DNA of 6,918 bases, taken from contig JAEYOT010000332.1 of assembly GCA_023411445.1 (NCBI GenBank), positions 1-6,918 on the forward strand, in the 5' to 3' direction. The stretch's first letter is position 1; each line of letters starts with the position of its first letter. Of this stretch, positions 5,039 to 6,918 are shown piece after piece. Source of the DNA: Pseudomonadota bacterium. GTDB taxonomy: Bacteria; Myxococcota_A; Polyangia; Polyangiales; Polyangiaceae. The translations under genes were made by a program, and so were the position numbers. The notes beneath the pieces are model-generated. The model did no database searches. It was not told where the DNA came from and was given only the letters and a program-made list of their open reading frames with translations.

Positions 5039-6918
5039 GGAGCACCACTTTCGCCCCCGGCCTGCTGGCTCTGCTGGCTGCCGTGATCTCGCCGCAGGCG
5101 TCGCTGGCCCAAGCGGGCGCGACGTCGGCGACGACGGCCCCGGCCACTACCGGCACCCCCACGACGAAGAAGGCCGCGCCCCCGTCGCCCGCGCCCACGC
5201 CGGAGCAGCTGAAGGCGTTCCGCATCCTGCAGCAAGAGGCGGCCGAGTACGAAAAAGGCACGAAGGACTTCCGGCGCAACCTGACCATGATCGTCAGGCA
5301 CCACTACGAGCAGCGCCGCAAGCGCGTGCTCTCGGCGTTGGACCGCGAGCTCTCGGTCGAGAAGCGCGGGCTGGACGAGTCGCGCGACGAGGCGATCGCC
5401 CGTCTGGAAGAGTTCGTGGCGCGCTACTCCGGCGCCAACGCCGATCCGCGCGCCACGCCGGACGCGATGTTCCGCTTGGGCGCCCTGTATGAAGAGAAGG
5501 CGCGCGCGCGCACGGACGCAGACCTGGCCATCGGGCTCGAGCCAGCCGTCGCCATCTACCGCCGCATCATCCGCGAGTTCCCCGACTACGAGGAGACAGC
5601 GGCCGTTCACTACTACCTCGGCCACGCGTTCACGGACGCCGGGCGCATCGAGGAGGGGCAGCAAGCCTGGCGTACGCTGGCCTGCGGCACGCGCTATCAA
5701 GTTCAGGACGACCCGAAGGACGCGGGAAAGATCCTGGTGCAGCCGATGCCCCAGGACCACGACGACAAGTTCTGGAACGAGTGGTATAATAAGAATCCCG
5801 TTCCGCTGGATCAGGCGCGAGCCAAGCGGCCCGCGACGCAGCGCGGCGCCAACCCGCTGGTGGACACGGAGGAGCTCTCCTTCGCGGACCCCTACGACGG
5901 CTGCAAGCCGCTGCCGCAGAACGTGGAGCCAGGGGAGGACCCCCGGTACCTCGCCGAGATTTGGTGGCAGCTCGGCAACTTCCACTTCGATCAGATCGAT
6001 CCGCAGGGCGGCCCCTACAACCTGAACCGCGCGGTCGTCGCTTACGAGCAGTCGATGCAGTACACCAAGCCGCCGATCTACGGCGTCTCGCTGTACAAGT
6101 TGGCTTGGACGTACTTCAAACAGCAGCGCTACCGCACCGCGGTCGACAACTTCGTGAAGCTATTGGCCTACGCCGACGAGCAGGAAGCGAAGACCGGCGA
6201 CCCAGGCGCGGACTTCCGGCAAGAGGCGTTCACCTACATCGCCGGCTCGCTGACGTACGTGGACTTCGATGGTCCGCCTGCGGAGCACCCGTACATCCCG
6301 CGCAGCGACGTGCTCGACACCGAGCCGGATCCCGTGCGCGCAGAAGAGAAGATGGCGATCGCCATCACGCGCGTGCAAGACCCTCAGCTGATCCCACAAG
6401 ACAAGAAGTGGACGGTTGAGATCTACAAGGCGCTCGCGCAAGAGTTCATCGAGATCACGCAGAACAGAAACGCCGTCGCGACGCTCGAGCTCACGCTCAA
6501 GAAGTTTCCGATGGATCGCGACGCGCCGGTCATGCAAAACAAGGTCGCGGAGCTGTACGACCAGCTCTCGCGCCTGGCGCCGGACGGCTCGGAGGCGCGC
6601 GCCGAGTACGCCTCCAAGGCGCTCGAATCGCGCACCAAGCTCGCGGCCTACGTCGGCACTACGCCCTGGGTGGACGCCAACCGCGACGACCCCGAGGCGC
6701 TCACCACCGCGGAGCAGCTCGTTAAGGGCGGGCTGAAGCGCGCCGCTGCCGACCACACCAACTACGCGCGCGCGTACAAGGACAAGGCGCTCGAGCTGAA
6801 CGACCCGGGTGAGCAGCGCGCGCTGGTCGAGAAGGCCATCGCCGAGTATCGCCTGGCCGAGACGGGCTGGAACGCCTACCTGGAGCAGGATGCGCAGGCC
6901 ATGGACGCGTACGAGAGC
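5035..6918 (+). CDS. Large exported TPR protein, AgmU/GltD-like, C-terminus cut by window edge (gene C)
   Basis: The frame runs from the ATG at 5035, inside an ATGA overlap with gene B, to the last base (628 codons, no stop), so the 3' end is missing. A signal peptide spans about residues 1-25 (APGLLALLAAVIS core, cut near SLA before Gln26) with no lipobox. A Thr/Ala/Pro linker follows (about 27-57). A charged helical segment, about 60-135, contains RRNLTMIVRHHYEQRRKRVL. TPR-like pairs follow at about 141-215 (DAMFRLGALYEEKA; AAVHYYLGHAFTDAGRIEEG) and about 309-380 (EIWWQLGNFHFDQID; YGVSLYKLAWTYFKQQRY; AVDNFVKLLAYADEQEAK), with more helices to the edge. Only two cysteines are seen, 217 and 290, which could form a periplasmic disulfide. 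The order (signal peptide, charged helix, spaced TPRs with YKLAWTYFKQQRY) resembles large myxobacterial TPR proteins such as AgmU/GltD of the gliding machinery. I recognise this by style only. A general TPR scaffold of another envelope complex is the main alternative. Confidence 0.93.
   Translation, partial: MRSTTFAPGLLALLAAVISPQASLAQAGATSATTAPATTGTPTTKKAAPPSPAPTPEQLKAFRILQQEAAEYEKGTKDFRRNLTMIVRHHYEQRRKRVLSALDRELSVEKRGLDESRDEAIARLEEFVARYSGANADPRATPDAMFRLGALYEEKARARTDADLAIGLEPAVAIYRRIIREFPDYEETAAVHYYLGHAFTDAGRIEEGQQAWRTLACGTRYQVQDDPKDAGKILVQPMPQDHDDKFWNEWYNKNPVPLDQARAKRPATQRGANPLVDTEELSFADPYDGCKPLPQNVEPGEDPRYLAEIWWQLGNFHFDQIDPQGGPYNLNRAVVAYEQSMQYTKPPIYGVSLYKLAWTYFKQQRYRTAVDNFVKLLAYADEQEAKTGDPGADFRQEAFTYIAGSLTYVDFDGPPAEHPYIPRSDVLDTEPDPVRAEEKMAIAITRVQDPQLIPQDKKWTVEIYKALAQEFIEITQNRNAVATLELTLKKFPMDRDAPVMQNKVAELYDQLSRLAPDGSEARAEYASKALESRTKLAAYVGTTPWVDANRDDPEALTTAEQLVKGGLKRAAADHTNYARAYKDKALELNDPGEQRALVEKAIAEYRLAETGWNAYLEQDAQAMDAYES
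5762..5790 (+). promoter_or_regulatory. Promoter-like sequence inside gene C
   Basis: A perfect extended -10 (TGG TATAAT, hexamer at 5785-5790) lies 17 bases after ACGACA (5762-5767), which matches the -35 consensus TTGACA at four of six bases. The stretch also reads as the codons for Trp-Tyr-Asn-Lys-Asn in gene C, which alone could explain it. It is listed because a consensus TATAAT is unusual in such GC-rich coding sequence. Activity is unproven. Confidence 0.2.

Noticed and set aside
4804..5985. Leftward 393-residue frame spanning the gene B/C junction
   Set aside because: Although long, it lies opposite two coherent exported proteins, crosses their coupled junction and shows no domain. 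Long antisense frames are common at this GC content.
1..6918. CRISPR array, tRNA or rRNA genes, insertion sequence
   Set aside because: No regularly spaced repeats with unique spacers, no cloverleaf or rRNA-like stretch, and no transposase or terminal repeats were seen. The only repeats are in coding linkers.

Overview
The window is GC-rich (roughly two thirds G+C) and densely coded. A zinc-finger anti-sigma gene follows an ECF sigma gene, and secreted tetratricopeptide-repeat (TPR) proteins with Ala/Pro/Thr-rich linkers lie next to them. This mix is typical of Myxococcota, most likely a Polyangia/Sorangium-type myxobacterium. That assignment is an inference from composition and protein style; there is no rRNA or other taxonomic marker here.

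Layout. Positions 1-1304 hold a leftward two-gene unit. An ECF RNA polymerase sigma factor (1304 to 687) is followed 68 bases later by its probable membrane-anchored zinc-finger anti-sigma factor (618 to beyond the left edge). Positions 1305-1703 are a non-coding divergent control region of about 400 bases. It holds a 12-base palindrome, a run of three adjacent inverted repeats and a short AT-rich island. Positions 1704-6918 hold a tightly coupled rightward operon of three exported proteins, A, B and C. A is a 305-residue protein (signal peptide, Ala/Thr/Pro linker, coiled coil, beta-rich domain). B is an 805-residue TPR plus coiled-coil protein. C is a large TPR protein that is still open at the right edge (628 residues seen). 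The A/B stop and start share one base, and B/C overlap by four bases.

How they may work together. All three rightward products carry Sec-type signal peptides without a lipobox cysteine, so they should act in the periplasm. Two are TPR scaffolds and two have coiled coils, which suggests a periplasmic protein assembly. The nearest systems I know are the TPR-rich periplasmic parts of the myxobacterial Agl-Glt gliding machinery (for example AgmU/GltD) and the related TPR proteins annotated as putative TonB-system components. The homology is suggested by sequence style only and was not tested. The divergent sigma/anti-sigma pair could sense envelope state and control the operon, but no promoter match proves this.
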